DNA of 64,000 bases from Streptantibioticus ferralitis (GCF_029223525.1 NZ_JARHTQ010000009.1:1-64000); one strand, 5' to 3'. Positions 22,310 to 30,010 are shown, numbered from the stretch's first letter. Numbers and translations are program-made. The notes: a model not told the origin generated them from the sequence alone.

Positions 22310-23041
22310 TTATGCGCTCGGCAGCGGCATCAGGCACACCAGGTCACTGGGGCTGCTGCCGTAGGGGTGGCGGTAGGCGCTCCCGGCCGGGACCAGGTGC
22401 TTGTCGGCCAGGGTGGGGAGCGCGAAGATCTGGGCGACCAGGGCGGCGATGGTGTCGTCGCACTCCCGCGACCACCGGCGCCGAGTGGTGCGCTGGTCCG
22501 TGCCGTCCTCGGCGATGCCTTCGATGATCTCGATGACCCGTCCGCCCGCGTTGCGCCGGTCAACGACGACGGCGGTCGCCTCCGGGTGGTACTGGCGGAT
22601 CAGGTCGGCGATGTGCACGGCGCGGTCGGCCGGGGGCAGCTCCAGCAGCCAACTGTTGCCCTCCGCAGCCGCGTTGCGGCTGACGGTCGCCCAGGCCGGG
22701 GAGTCGTACGGCTCCAGGGCCTGTTGCAGGTCGACTTCCAGCTTGTCGCTGTAGTGGTCCAGCGGGTGCTCGCCACCGCTGTCGCACGCGTCCCACAGCC
22801 ATGGCAGGGGCGAGATCTGGCTGGCCGCGGCGCCGAGCGCGCCGTGCAGGTCCAGGGCTCGGGTCTTGCCGTAGTAGGCGAAGGTGACGTACGCGGCTTC
22901 CGGGCACATCTGTCGCACCGTCGCGGCCATGTGGTCGAGTACGGCCAGGGCGTACGCCTGCTCGATCCGCCGCCGCTGGGTGGCGAGGTCTTCGCGCTGC
23001 TGGGCCAGGCGGGCCACCTGGTCGGTGGTGTCCGGGGTCAT
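22310..23041 (-). CDS. Hypothetical phage protein, 243 aa
   Basis: The protein begins with a helical, probably coiled-coil segment (VARLAQQREDLATQRRRIEQAYALAV is split by turns) and continues with a mixed fold containing PLPWLWDACDSGGEHPLD and AVVVDRRNAGGRVIEI. It starts at ATG 23041 behind AGGAAAGGAAA. It lies between the WhiB-like gene and the cytosine methyltransferase in one direction. No family was recognised. Confidence 0.5.
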   Translation of the reverse strand: MTPDTTDQVARLAQQREDLATQRRRIEQAYALAVLDHMAATVRQMCPEAAYVTFAYYGKTRALDLHGALGAAASQISPLPWLWDACDSGGEHPLDHYSDKLEVDLQQALEPYDSPAWATVSRNAAAEGNSWLLELPPADRAVHIADLIRQYHPEATAVVVDRRNAGGRVIEIIEGIAEDGTDQRTTRRRWSRECDDTIAALVAQIFALPTLADKHLVPAGSAYRHPYGSSPSDLVCLMPLPSA

Positions 23042-23070
23042 GGTGCAGTTTCCTTTCCTCGTGTGCGGGT

Positions 23071-24570
23071 TCAGGCCAGGACGGGCACCAGGCGTTCGCC
23101 GATCCAGCGGGCGACGTTGACGCTCACGGCGTTGCCGGCCTGCATGGTCTGGGCGGCCTTGGAGCCTGCGACCTGGTAGTCCTCGGGGAACCGCTGCGCT
23201 GAGAGCTGCTCGCGCGGCTGGAGCATGCGGAAGTAGCAGTCCTCGATGGCGGGGGCGGTGCGGAGCACGGCCGCCGAATCGCGGGTGGACAGGGTGTGCA
23301 GCGGCTCGGCCGCGGTCTTGGGCGCGGCCTTGCGGTAAGGGATGACCAGCGTGTTGCGGGCCCGGTCGCGGGCCACGCCGTCGGGCACCACCAGGCCGTG
23401 ATGGCGGGCTCCGGCCAGGGTGCTGAGGGGGTTGTCCACCGGTGCGGCGTCGCAGTTGTTGCGGAACTCGACGATGAACGGGGCCGGGTCGATGGTGACC
23501 AGGGCCTCGCTCTCGCGTGTCGTACGGGTCCGCAGTGGGACGTCGACCGGCACGGGGGTGTCGTTCCAGGAGCCGCCGACGGGGACGAGGAGGGCTTCGC
23601 CGAGCTTGGCCGTGCGGGTGGGCAGCGGCCTGGTGTGCGGGGCGAACGCGCGGTCCGTGCCGTCCTTGCCGTGGGTAACGGTGATGACGCTCGGCTGGTA
23701 CGGGAACTTCTCCAGACCGGCCTCGATCCGCGCCATCGTGTTCGGCACGAGCGGTCGGGCCCGGTCGCCGATGCGCTGCCCGATGTCGTCCCACATGATG
23801 ACGTCAGCCGCAGGGCGGACGTAGGGCTCGACCAGCGCGTGCCCGCACTGGCTGTGGGGGCACCGGTAGTCGTACTGCTGCTGGTACTTGCCGACGCGGA
23901 CCTTCGCATCGCGCCAGCTCTGCTTGGCGCGCACGTCCTGCCCGCACTCGAAGCAGTACGCCAGCGGGCGCGGCGCGAGATCCGGGCGGCGCACGCCGAC
24001 GAGCGTGAACACCACATAAATCCTGTCCCGCCACTGCGGCGCATACGGGTTGGCCTTCGAGCCGATGTGCGCGGAGGACACCGAAACGATCTGGACGCGG
24101 TAGCCCAGCTTCTTCGCGGCACGGATCCACTCAGGGAACAAGATCCAGTCGGTGACGAACTCCGTGACGTTCTCCACCACCACGCAGGGAAACCGCTTGG
24201 CCTCCATGGCGCGCAGCACGCACCACGCGGTGGCGCGGGTCTGCTCGAAGGCTTCCGGCGGCAGCTGGCGCCACTGCTCCTCTTCCTCGAACAGGGCTTC
24301 CTGGGCCGGATCGGGCAGGCGCTTGCGGCCGCCGGCGGGGCTGATCTCCGTGCAGATCACCGAGGCCCACAAGATGACGGCCTTGGGCAGCCAGCGCATC
24401 GGATAGTTGCGGATGTCGGCGCACCGCGCTGCGGCGGTGGGGTGGTTGAGCTCGAAGGTGTCGATGGCGGTCTGCCAGTGGTTGATACCGAGAACCGGAT
24501 CGAATCCGGCTTCCTTCAGGCCGGTTGCGTCTCCGCCTGCTCCACAGAGCAGGGATATGGCACGGGGCAA
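23071..24570 (-). CDS. DNA cytosine-5 methyltransferase
   Basis: The 499-residue protein shows the ordered motifs of C5 methyltransferases: motif I LLCGAGGDATGL (about 7-18), motif IV with the catalytic cysteine as ICTEISP (Cys73) in place of the usual PCQ, motif VI ENV (133-135), motif VIII QWRDRIYVV and motif X QAGNAVSVNVA at the end. A four-cysteine zinc-binding insert (CFECG and CPHSQCG) lies in the target recognition part. It may protect phage DNA from host restriction. The start is TTG 24570, 9 nt after a TCTTGGAGA leader. No cognate nuclease is visible. Confidence 0.8.
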   Translation of the reverse strand: MPRAISLLCGAGGDATGLKEAGFDPVLGINHWQTAIDTFELNHPTAAARCADIRNYPMRWLPKAVILWASVICTEISPAGGRKRLPDPAQEALFEEEEQWRQLPPEAFEQTRATAWCVLRAMEAKRFPCVVVENVTEFVTDWILFPEWIRAAKKLGYRVQIVSVSSAHIGSKANPYAPQWRDRIYVVFTLVGVRRPDLAPRPLAYCFECGQDVRAKQSWRDAKVRVGKYQQQYDYRCPHSQCGHALVEPYVRPAADVIMWDDIGQRIGDRARPLVPNTMARIEAGLEKFPYQPSVITVTHGKDGTDRAFAPHTRPLPTRTAKLGEALLVPVGGSWNDTPVPVDVPLRTRTTRESEALVTIDPAPFIVEFRNNCDAAPVDNPLSTLAGARHHGLVVPDGVARDRARNTLVIPYRKAAPKTAAEPLHTLSTRDSAAVLRTAPAIEDCYFRMLQPREQLSAQRFPEDYQVAGSKAAQTMQAGNAVSVNVARWIGERLVPVLA

Positions 24571-24579
24571 GGGTGCTGG

Positions 24580-24624
24580 TCTCCAAGAAGCAGGGGCCGC
24601 CCGGCCCGGCGTGGGCCGGGCGGC
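24580..24624 (-). promoter_or_regulatory. Leader TCTTGGAGA plus hairpin H6
   Basis: A perfect 12-bp hairpin (24624-24613 with 24607-24596, 5-nt loop) is followed leftward, after 7 nt, by TTCTTGGAGA (24589-24580) and then the TTG start at 24570. This is the tightest example of the hairpin-leader arrangement. Confidence 0.55.
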
Positions 24625-24630
24625 CGTCGG

Positions 24631-24738
24631 TCAGAACTGGTCGTCTCCGCGCTGGGCGCGGTGGTGGCGGCTGTCCTCGACTCCGAGGGCGATGAACGCT
24701 GCGAGGGCGAGGACGCCGCCGATCAGCAGCCAGATCAC
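24631..24738 (-). CDS. Small single-span membrane protein, 35 aa
   Basis: GTG 24738 begins a 35-residue peptide with one hydrophobic helix (WLLIGGVLALAAFIALGV) and a charged tail ending HHRAQRGDDQF. Its GTG overlaps the TGA of a 17-codon frame (24735-24788) that starts inside the end of the upstream gene, so a coupled series is plausible. A stable hairpin follows at 24613. Such microproteins are common in phage early regions; function unknown. Confidence 0.45.
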   Translation of the reverse strand: MIWLLIGGVLALAAFIALGVEDSRHHRAQRGDDQF

Positions 24739-24780
24739 GGCCGCACGCCCCCGGCGGGGAGCGGCCGTAAGCGGCGCTGG

Positions 24781-25395
24781 TCAGTCATGCCAGGGCGTGA
24801 TGCGGTAGGTGGTGATGTGGCCGTCGCGCTCGAACAGCGCCAGCGGGTAGCCCTCGGTCTCCGGGCGCTCCCAGACCTTGCGGTAGCCCTCCACGGTGAT
24901 CAGGCGGTGCGACCACTCGAAGAAGCGGGCGACGGCCGTGCCGGGGGCTTCGATGCCCGCGGTCTGGTTGGCGTTCGCGCCGGAGGGGTGGGTGTGGGTG
25001 GCGGAGAAGATCAGCCGCGTTGCGGTCTTGGGGGCGTCCAGTTCGTCGATGCGCGCGAGCAGCGGGATCAGGCTGGTGCCGTGGTGGCGCTGCGGGCCGC
25101 CGGGGGTGGAGTCGTACACGGCGGTGTGCACGTCGGGGTTGTCGACGTTCTGGCGCACCACGCTCCAGCCGTCCACCTCGGCCGGATCGGCGGGTAGCGC
25201 CTGCGAGGCGGCGATGATCAGCTCGGTGCCGTCGCTGAGGGCGGCGCGCAGGTGGTACTCGCCGCCGCAAGTCTCGACGTCGGTGGTCCAACCGTTGTGG
25301 CGCAGGGGGGTGATGACGTGGCGGTAGCCGTGGAACAGCGTGCGCCACAGCGGGTCGGTCAGGCGGTTGTGGTCGGGCAGTGCCGCGAGGGTCAT
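24781..25395 (-). CDS. Hypothetical phage protein, 204 aa
   Basis: The protein has a mixed fold with GGEYHLRAALSDGTELIIAA and a C-terminal EGYPLALFERDGHITTYRI. The middle has a conserved-looking TSLIPLLARIDEL. ATG 25395 lies 5 nt after the CTCTTGGAGA leader, whose GGAGA acts as ribosome binding site. No domain was recognised. Confidence 0.5.
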   Translation of the reverse strand: MTLAALPDHNRLTDPLWRTLFHGYRHVITPLRHNGWTTDVETCGGEYHLRAALSDGTELIIAASQALPADPAEVDGWSVVRQNVDNPDVHTAVYDSTPGGPQRHHGTSLIPLLARIDELDAPKTATRLIFSATHTHPSGANANQTAGIEAPGTAVARFFEWSHRLITVEGYRKVWERPETEGYPLALFERDGHITTYRITPWHD

Positions 25396-25400
25396 GACAG

Positions 25401-25447
25401 TCTCCAAGAGGGTTGTGCCCGTGGGCACCCATCCAGGGCACCCACGG
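25401..25447 (-). promoter_or_regulatory. Leader CTCTTGGAGA plus hairpin H7
   Basis: CCGTGGG (25419-25425) pairs with CCCACGG (25441-25447), with an alternative inner hairpin GTGCCC/GGGCAC. CTCTTGGAGA (25410-25401) follows leftward, 5 nt before ATG 25395. Confidence 0.5.
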
Positions 25448-25454
25448 TCGAGAA

Positions 25455-25468
25455 TTGACACCTATCTC
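25455..25468 (-). repeat. 14-bp early-region repeat, copy B
   Basis: The minus strand reads GAGATAGGTGTCAA, matching the consensus of copies A (21867) and C (29997). It lies 60 nt before the start of the gene at 25395 and upstream of hairpin H7. Confidence 0.45.
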
Positions 25469-25479
25469 TGAGTGGGGTT

Positions 25480-25758
25480 TCAGAGGCCGATGGGCAGCTC
25501 GTGGTAGGCGTGGACCTGTACGGTCCACATCCGTCCGCCGCCAGAGACAGCGACGCCGACGGGGCGGCCCTCGTGGCGGGCGAGGAACGTCGCGCCCCGT
25601 TCTTGCAGGCCGAGCGCCACGGTCAGGTCGCGCACTTCGTGGGCGGCGCAGTCCAGCGAGCAGAACAGCCCGTTGCCGAGGATGGGGTCAGCCTTCGGAC
25701 CGTGGACGACTGTGGCGACCACGACGTAGGCGGTGGGCTCGCGATTCAGGGTTTCCAT
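25480..25758 (-). CDS. Hypothetical phage protein, 92 aa
   Basis: The small protein includes the metal-site-like segment GNGLFCSLDCAAHEV and a C-terminal GGRMWTVQVHAYHE strand. ATG 25758 follows GGGAGA of the CTCTTGGGAGA leader by 5 nt and lies 48 nt after the promoter motif at 25806. Function unknown. Confidence 0.5.
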   Translation of the reverse strand: METLNREPTAYVVVATVVHGPKADPILGNGLFCSLDCAAHEVRDLTVALGLQERGATFLARHEGRPVGVAVSGGGRMWTVQVHAYHELPIGL

Positions 25759-25762
25759 GGAT

Positions 25763-25821
25763 TCTCCCAAGAGGTTGAAGGTCGGGGACTTTCGAAGTGA
25801 CTACTTATATTTTATTCGCAT
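25763..25821 (-). promoter_or_regulatory. Promoter motif copy 2 with CTCTTGGGAGA leader
   Basis: Leftward, ATGCGAATAAAATATA (25821-25806) is followed by AAGTAG and, after about 30 nt, by CTCTTGGGAGA (25773-25763) and ATG 25758. Here promoter-like motif and leader occur together, giving the simplest unit of the pattern. Confidence 0.5.
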
Positions 25822-25863
25822 ACCTCGGGGCGTCAATGGTGATCAGCCCGGATGCGCCTGCGG

Positions 25864-26763
25864 CTAGGGAGAGTTGGCGCCCGGTCCGGGACGTTTGCGT
25901 ATGCCCGCCCGTGCCTGCGCGCGGGCCTTTGCCACGGCCCCGTCGTCGGCCTCCGCACGGCGCCGCTGTTGCTCGGCGAGGAACTCCCGTAGCCACTCCT
26001 GCTGCGAGCGGTGCTCGCCCGCCGCCGCCTCACGCCGCGCCTGCTCGCGCCCGGCACGCGGATTGGTTCCGCACCCCCGGCAGTTCGCCACCGGTCTCTC
26101 GTGCCGCGGGCAGCCTCGTTGATCGGCGGCAGCGTCCGGCTCCCCCGCGGCGGCAGCCGTGGGGGTAGGGGGGTAAGGAAGGCTGTAGGAAGGAGAAGGA
26201 AGAAAAGGGGTTTCCCTGGGGGAACCCTCTTGGTTCCCCTGCGGGAACCCACTCGGTTCCCCTGGGGAAACCCTCTTCTCTCCGCCGGCCGGGTTCCCCT
26301 GGGGGAACCCACTTTCCTCATTCCGGTCAGAGGGACGCTCCTCCTTCCGCGCGACCACGTCCTGCTGGGTGCGGGCCGGCGCCGACGGCTTGCGGCGCCT
26401 AACCTCTGTGCGCGCCAGCCGGGGGTTCTTCGGGGCCCGCTGCGCCAGACGGCGCCGCTCGATCAGCTCCTCCGTCGTGGGCACCGGCGGCACGCCCTGG
26501 GGGAAGACCCGGTACTCGGCACGCCGCCCGATCTGGCCGGTCTGCGACCGCTCCACCAAGCCGAGTTCCACCAGCTCCGTGACGACCGTGATGACCTGCT
26601 TCTCCCCCACCCCGGCCCAGGCCATCATCCGCTCAAGTCCCGGCCGCCCCAGGCGGGTCTGGTCGTCGGCGGAGTCACAGATCTTCATCAGCACCAGCTT
26701 CTGCGTCTTGTTGATCACCTCCTTGGGCAGATAGGCGGCCACCACCATCAAGTGGATGCTCAA
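25864..26763 (-). CDS. Winged-helix replication protein with internal iterons
   Basis: The 299-residue protein has an N-terminal winged helix (VINKTQKLVLMKICDSADD, RPGLERMMAWAGVGEKQVITVVTELVELGLVER) typical of phage and plasmid replication initiators. A disordered middle contains repeated FPQGN and PGEPSG words, encoded by four palindromic DNA repeats (26208-26310). The C-terminus has a CX2C-type pair (NCRGCGTNP) and a charged helix. Initiators whose gene contains their own binding sites are known from lambda O. TTG 26763 follows AGAGGTGCGGAG; ATG 26748 is an alternative. Confidence 0.65.
   Translation of the reverse strand: MSIHLMVVAAYLPKEVINKTQKLVLMKICDSADDQTRLGRPGLERMMAWAGVGEKQVITVVTELVELGLVERSQTGQIGRRAEYRVFPQGVPPVPTTEELIERRRLAQRAPKNPRLARTEVRRRKPSAPARTQQDVVARKEERPSDRNEESGFPQGNPAGGEKRVSPGEPSGFPQGNQEGSPRETPFLPSPSYSLPYPPTPTAAAAGEPDAAADQRGCPRHERPVANCRGCGTNPRAGREQARREAAAGEHRSQQEWLREFLAEQQRRRAEADDGAVAKARAQARAGIRKRPGPGANSP
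26208..26310. repeat. Four palindromic iterons, candidate phage origin
   Basis: Near-palindromes of the form GGGTTCCCCTGGGGGAACCC occur at 26208-26227, 26232-26249, 26255-26272 and 26291-26310; the last is perfect over 20 bp. Their centres are 23, 23 and 37 bp apart. A related half site lies near 26490. They sit inside the coding region of the winged-helix protein, as lambda origin iterons sit in gene O. Confidence 0.6.
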
Positions 26764-26800
26764 CTCCGCACCTCTTCGCGGTTCGAGTGCATGCCGGGCC

Positions 26801-26828
26801 GGGGCGGCGCGCTGGACCGCGCCGCCCC
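26801..26828. terminator. Intergenic GC hairpin H8
   Basis: GGGGCGGCGCG (26801-26811) pairs with CGCGCCGCCCC (26818-26828) around a 6-nt loop, between the exonuclease stop and the replication gene. Confidence 0.5.
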
Positions 26829-26840
26829 GCCGACAGGGGA

Positions 26841-27974
26841 TCAGGGCTTCTTGCGGGCGGTGACGTTGATGCTCACCGCAGTGCGCCGGGCGCTGTCGTA
26901 GCGCACGGGAACCGGGATCCCCGCAGCCTTCAGCTGCGCCTTCATGGCAGCCGCGTCCGGGGCCATCGGCACCTGAAGGCCGGCGTGCCTGAACAGGGCG
27001 ACCATGGCGTCCAGGTCATCGACCTTCGTCGAGTTGCCGCCGCTCCACGACAGCACGTTGTCGCCGTACACGCCCGGCTCGCAGCCGTCCAGCATCGCCC
27101 GCAGCACTTTCTGCCGTTCCTTAAGCGGCTTGATCTGCTCGGTGACCTCCACGTACTCCGCCAGCGCCGCCTCGCGTTCGACATCGTCATGGATGAGGAT
27201 GCTCTGCGGACGGCGCCCGGCCACCGCACCGCCCCAACACGTGCTCCTAAACGGGCAGTTGTCGCAGATCGCCGACAGCCCCGGCCCTTCGAAGGAGCGC
27301 GGCAGCTCCTCCGGCACGGCGGCTTGGCGTACCTGAGCCACCCACCAGCGAGCCCGTTTGGCCCGCTCGGCGGCGTAGGCCAGCTCCTGGATGTGGTCCT
27401 CGCCGTTGTCGCGGTTGATGAACCTAAAGCGGATCCGGCCGACCGGCACCGGCCCCAGCCGGGCCAACTGCCGCTGCCCGTCGATGTCGGCGAACCCGTG
27501 CGTGCGCAGCAGGTCCGCGTACAGCAGCACTTGGCGCAGCTCGGCCTCGCTGGCGCCGTGCCGCAGGACGCTGTCCCACTGGTAGGTGCTCTTGGTCTTC
27601 ACGTCCTCCACCGTCGTCTCGGACGCCGGAAGGCTCGGGCGCAGCCTGCGGGGCAGGCGGGCCGCGGTGCGGGCGTCGAGCTGGACGGCATCGATGTGCC
27701 CGCGGATCGTGGCGTCCTCGACGCGGCGTTCGATGATCCAGCCGAACTCCTCGCGCGCGGCGGCGAGGATCCCGGCGTGCAGCCAGGTGCCCAGGATCGC
27801 CTTGCGCTTGTCGCCGACGTCGGTGGGAGTGCGCCCGTGCAGGAGGTATCCGGCGCGGCGAGCGCAGACGGTGTCGCTGGCACCGATCTTGGTTTGCAGG
27901 GAACGGGGGCGCCGCGCGTCGGCCGCGTGGGCTGCGGGCCACAGGCTGACGGGACGCTCGGCCGTGATGGTCAT
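26841..27974 (-). CDS. Cas4/RecB-like PD-(D/E)XK exonuclease
   Basis: The 377-residue protein has the RecB-family nuclease core, with IRGHIDAVQLD supplying the aspartate and TTVEDVKTKSTYQW the D/E-X-K pair. Cysteines around it (an early one in TVCARRAGYL and three in ICDNCPFRSTC) match the iron-sulfur cluster of Cas4/AddB-type nucleases. In phages such exonucleases work with a single-strand annealing protein, and the RecT gene lies one gene upstream. ATG 27974 follows the CTCTTGGAGACC leader. Confidence 0.75.
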   Translation of the reverse strand: MTITAERPVSLWPAAHAADARRPRSLQTKIGASDTVCARRAGYLLHGRTPTDVGDKRKAILGTWLHAGILAAAREEFGWIIERRVEDATIRGHIDAVQLDARTAARLPRRLRPSLPASETTVEDVKTKSTYQWDSVLRHGASEAELRQVLLYADLLRTHGFADIDGQRQLARLGPVPVGRIRFRFINRDNGEDHIQELAYAAERAKRARWWVAQVRQAAVPEELPRSFEGPGLSAICDNCPFRSTCWGGAVAGRRPQSILIHDDVEREAALAEYVEVTEQIKPLKERQKVLRAMLDGCEPGVYGDNVLSWSGGNSTKVDDLDAMVALFRHAGLQVPMAPDAAAMKAQLKAAGIPVPVRYDSARRTAVSINVTARKKP

Positions 27975-27980
27975 ATCAGG

Positions 27981-28029
27981 TCTCCAAGAGAGCAGGGTGC
28001 CGCCCGGCCTCAACCAGCCAGGCGGCACC
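27981..28029 (-). promoter_or_regulatory. Leader CTCTTGGAGA plus hairpin H9
   Basis: GGTGCCGCC (27996-28004) pairs with GGCGGCACC (28021-28029), with more pairing inside. CTCTTGGAGA (27990-27981) follows leftward, 6 nt before ATG 27974. Confidence 0.5.
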
Positions 28030-28038
28030 GAGGCGGAC

Positions 28039-28623
28039 TTACAGGTGGTCAGCGCAAGCGCCGCTCTGGTGCGCCGTGGGCGGACGCAGCGCGGCGATCA
28101 AGGCGTTCAGCGCGTCGGGGATGGCGCCGGTCATCTGCTGCGCGGCACCGATCACCTTGCTCACGACCGGTGTCGCGCCGCCGTCGCTGCGCCGGTCGGC
28201 CGAGGCGATGTAGTGGCGGCCGTGCACATCCCGGGCAGAGATGATGCGCTGTTCGATGCGGCCGGGGATCTCGGCGTTGGGCGGGACCGAACCGCCCGCC
28301 CTCTTGCGCCGGATCGCCTCGGCGGCCTGGGGGCTGGACTCCGAGGTAATGGCGAACCCCTCGTAGCGCAAGGCCACCGCAACCAGGCTGTCCCCCGCGA
28401 TCAGGCCGAACTGAGTGAACGATTCGGCGCACGCCAGGACCACCATCGCGGTCGGCATCGCGTCCCATACGGCCAGCGATACCGGGATCGGTACCGCCTT
28501 GGGCTCTGCGCCACCCGTGCGGAGCACCACCAGCAGCTCCGGGGGTTCGTCCCAGGCGGTGCGCCGGGCGAGCTGTTCCTCGCACGCAGCGAGGATCATG
28601 CTCTCGGTGTCGCTGCCGCTCAC
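28039..28623 (-). CDS. Hypothetical protein between exonuclease and RecT, 194 aa
   Basis: GTG 28623 overlaps the RecT stop. The protein has an alpha/beta look (ELLVVLRTGGAEPKAVPIPVSL, AMVVLACAESF, GDSLVAVALRYEGFAI) and a segment GRIEQRIISARDVHGRHYIA. The tight coupling to RecT and exonuclease suggests a part in recombination. No family was recognised. Confidence 0.5.
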   Translation of the reverse strand: MSGSDTESMILAACEEQLARRTAWDEPPELLVVLRTGGAEPKAVPIPVSLAVWDAMPTAMVVLACAESFTQFGLIAGDSLVAVALRYEGFAITSESSPQAAEAIRRKRAGGSVPPNAEIPGRIEQRIISARDVHGRHYIASADRRSDGGATPVVSKVIGAAQQMTGAIPDALNALIAALRPPTAHQSGACADHL

Positions 28624-29588
28624 GCCTCCTCCTGGTTGGTCGATGCGGCTGACGACGGCTTGGCCGCGGCGGTCTTCTTGCCGGTGGCACGCCTACGGGC
28701 AGGCTTCGCAGCGTCCTCGGCCTGCTGCGGTGCCGCCGGGGCCTTGGCTGCCGCTTTCTTCCTGCTGCGCGCCGCTGGCGTGGGCTCGTCCGGCGCCTCC
28801 TGCTGGGCGTCGGGCTTCGGGCTGGCCTGCTGGCCGGTCTCCAGCCCAGCGGCGGCGCGCAGGCGGCGGGCGGCGTCCTCTGCGACGCCGGCGGTGGCTT
28901 CGGCGTCCGCCTGCTCCATTTCCTCATCCGCGTACACCCCGGACAGGTCTTGCGGGGCGGCCATGCGTAGCGACCCGGCTTCGGCGCACTTGCGGAGCAT
29001 GTGGGCGGGCATCTGCCGCCACATCTTCGCAACGACGTACTGGCCCTTCTTCGCATCCCAGTACGTGGGGGCGAACTCGCCCCATCGGGCGATCATCGGG
29101 AACCGGCTTTCCCCACGCAGGACGGTGACCTTGACGGCGGCGGGCGGCCCTTGGGCGAGCCAGACCTCGTGTGCCGCGCCCTCGGCGTCGTAGTAGACGG
29201 TGTCCTCGTAGCTGATGCGCTCCCCGGTGCGTTCGGCGGCCCGGTGCGCGACGGTGCGGAACCCGTCGATGCCGGTCTGGATGGTCCAGGTCATCTCCGG
29301 GGCGTCGGGGTCGTCGGCCGCCTTCCAGTTCTTCCGGCCGATCATGTAGATCTGCCGGGCGAACGGGTCGAGCCCGGTGCGCACGCAGTAGTGGAAGAAC
29401 ATCGCCAACTGGGCGCGCGGGGCGTTCTCCAGACCGGGGCTGACCAGCGCGAGCGCGCTGAGCTGCCTGCGGTCGAACTCTTCTTGGTCCGCGCGCAAGA
29501 CAATGGCGCTCGCCGGTATGGGCCGCGGGGCCGTCGCGACGACGGTGCCCTCAACAGGCGTGGTCTGGTCGGGTTGTTGGTCGTTCAC
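28620..29588 (-). CDS. recT: RecT/Bet-type single-strand annealing protein
   Basis: The 322-residue protein has the conserved core of phage annealing proteins: AMFFHYCVRTGLDPFARQIYMIGRKN, TIQTGIDGFRTVAHR, and KMWRQMPAHMLRKCAEAGSLRMAAP. The last 90 residues are a disordered Ala/Lys/Pro tail. It would anneal exposed strands during recombination together with the Cas4/RecB-like exonuclease. The start is GTG 29588, 7 nt after the CTCTTGGGAGA leader; the frame is open upstream, but that part lacks homology. Confidence 0.85.
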   Translation of the reverse strand: MNDQQPDQTTPVEGTVVATAPRPIPASAIVLRADQEEFDRRQLSALALVSPGLENAPRAQLAMFFHYCVRTGLDPFARQIYMIGRKNWKAADDPDAPEMTWTIQTGIDGFRTVAHRAAERTGERISYEDTVYYDAEGAAHEVWLAQGPPAAVKVTVLRGESRFPMIARWGEFAPTYWDAKKGQYVVAKMWRQMPAHMLRKCAEAGSLRMAAPQDLSGVYADEEMEQADAEATAGVAEDAARRLRAAAGLETGQQASPKPDAQQEAPDEPTPAARSRKKAAAKAPAAPQQAEDAAKPARRRATGKKTAAAKPSSAASTNQEEA

Positions 29589-29595
29589 GGATAGG

Positions 29596-29606
29596 TCTCC
29601 CAAGAG
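29596..29606 (-). promoter_or_regulatory. Leader CTCTTGGGAGA before recT
   Basis: CTCTTGGGAGA lies 7 nt before the GTG of recT. The gap to the upstream gene is only 29 bp and has no hairpin, so this copy acts within an operon. Confidence 0.45.
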
Positions 29607-29617
29607 GTTCGGTTTTT

Positions 29618-29968
29618 TTAGTCGGTACGCAGGGATCGGACCTCGAACGCGGACTGCCACTGCGGGTGGCGCTCGACGATCAAGCGGACGTACCGGGAGC
29701 GAAAGTTGTTGTTGAGGCGGAACTCGTCCCCCTCGGTGGCGGTGGTGTAGCGCCAGCGCAGGACCTCGAAGAGCATCCCGATGCCGACGCGCCGAGCGCC
29801 GCGGGCGAGGTAATCGGCGGTCAGGCTCTCCAGGGCTTTGAGGACCCAGGGGTTGAGCCGGTGGAACTCCTCGAACTGCTGCTGGATGGTCGCGGTCGCG
29901 GTGCGGATCTCGGGATGCCGCACGGTCTGGATCACCAGGCCCGGGATCTCGTCCTGGATGGTTGCCAC
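29618..29968 (-). CDS. Hypothetical phage protein upstream of recT, 116 aa
   Basis: The protein includes RVGIGMLFEVLRWRY and FRLNNNFRSRYVRLIVERHP, blocks seen in conserved actinophage proteins without known function. GTG 29968 follows AAGGGGGCGG at good spacing and lies 29 nt after repeat copy C. It is the first gene of the recT-exonuclease block. Confidence 0.55.
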   Translation of the reverse strand: MATIQDEIPGLVIQTVRHPEIRTATATIQQQFEEFHRLNPWVLKALESLTADYLARGARRVGIGMLFEVLRWRYTTATEGDEFRLNNNFRSRYVRLIVERHPQWQSAFEVRSLRTD

Positions 29969-29996
29969 ACCCGCCCCCTTGGTGACTACTCGAAGA

Positions 29997-30010
29997 TTGT
30001 CACCTATCTT
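29997..30010 (-). repeat. 14-bp early-region repeat, copy C
   Basis: The minus strand reads AAGATAGGTGACAA. It lies 29 nt before the GTG at 29968 at the head of the recombination block. See copies A (21867) and B (25455). Confidence 0.45.

Noticed and set aside
23296-25197. Rightward open frame of 633 codons opposite the cytosine methyltransferase
   Set aside because: It is antisense to well-supported genes, crosses their boundaries and has Gly/Arg/Val-rich composition without domains, a known artefact of GC-rich DNA.
26200-26310. CRISPR array
   Set aside because: The repeats are palindromic, only four, with 3-18 bp between them and inside a coding frame; they fit iterons better. No cas1, cas2 or array elsewhere; the Cas4-like gene pairs with recT.
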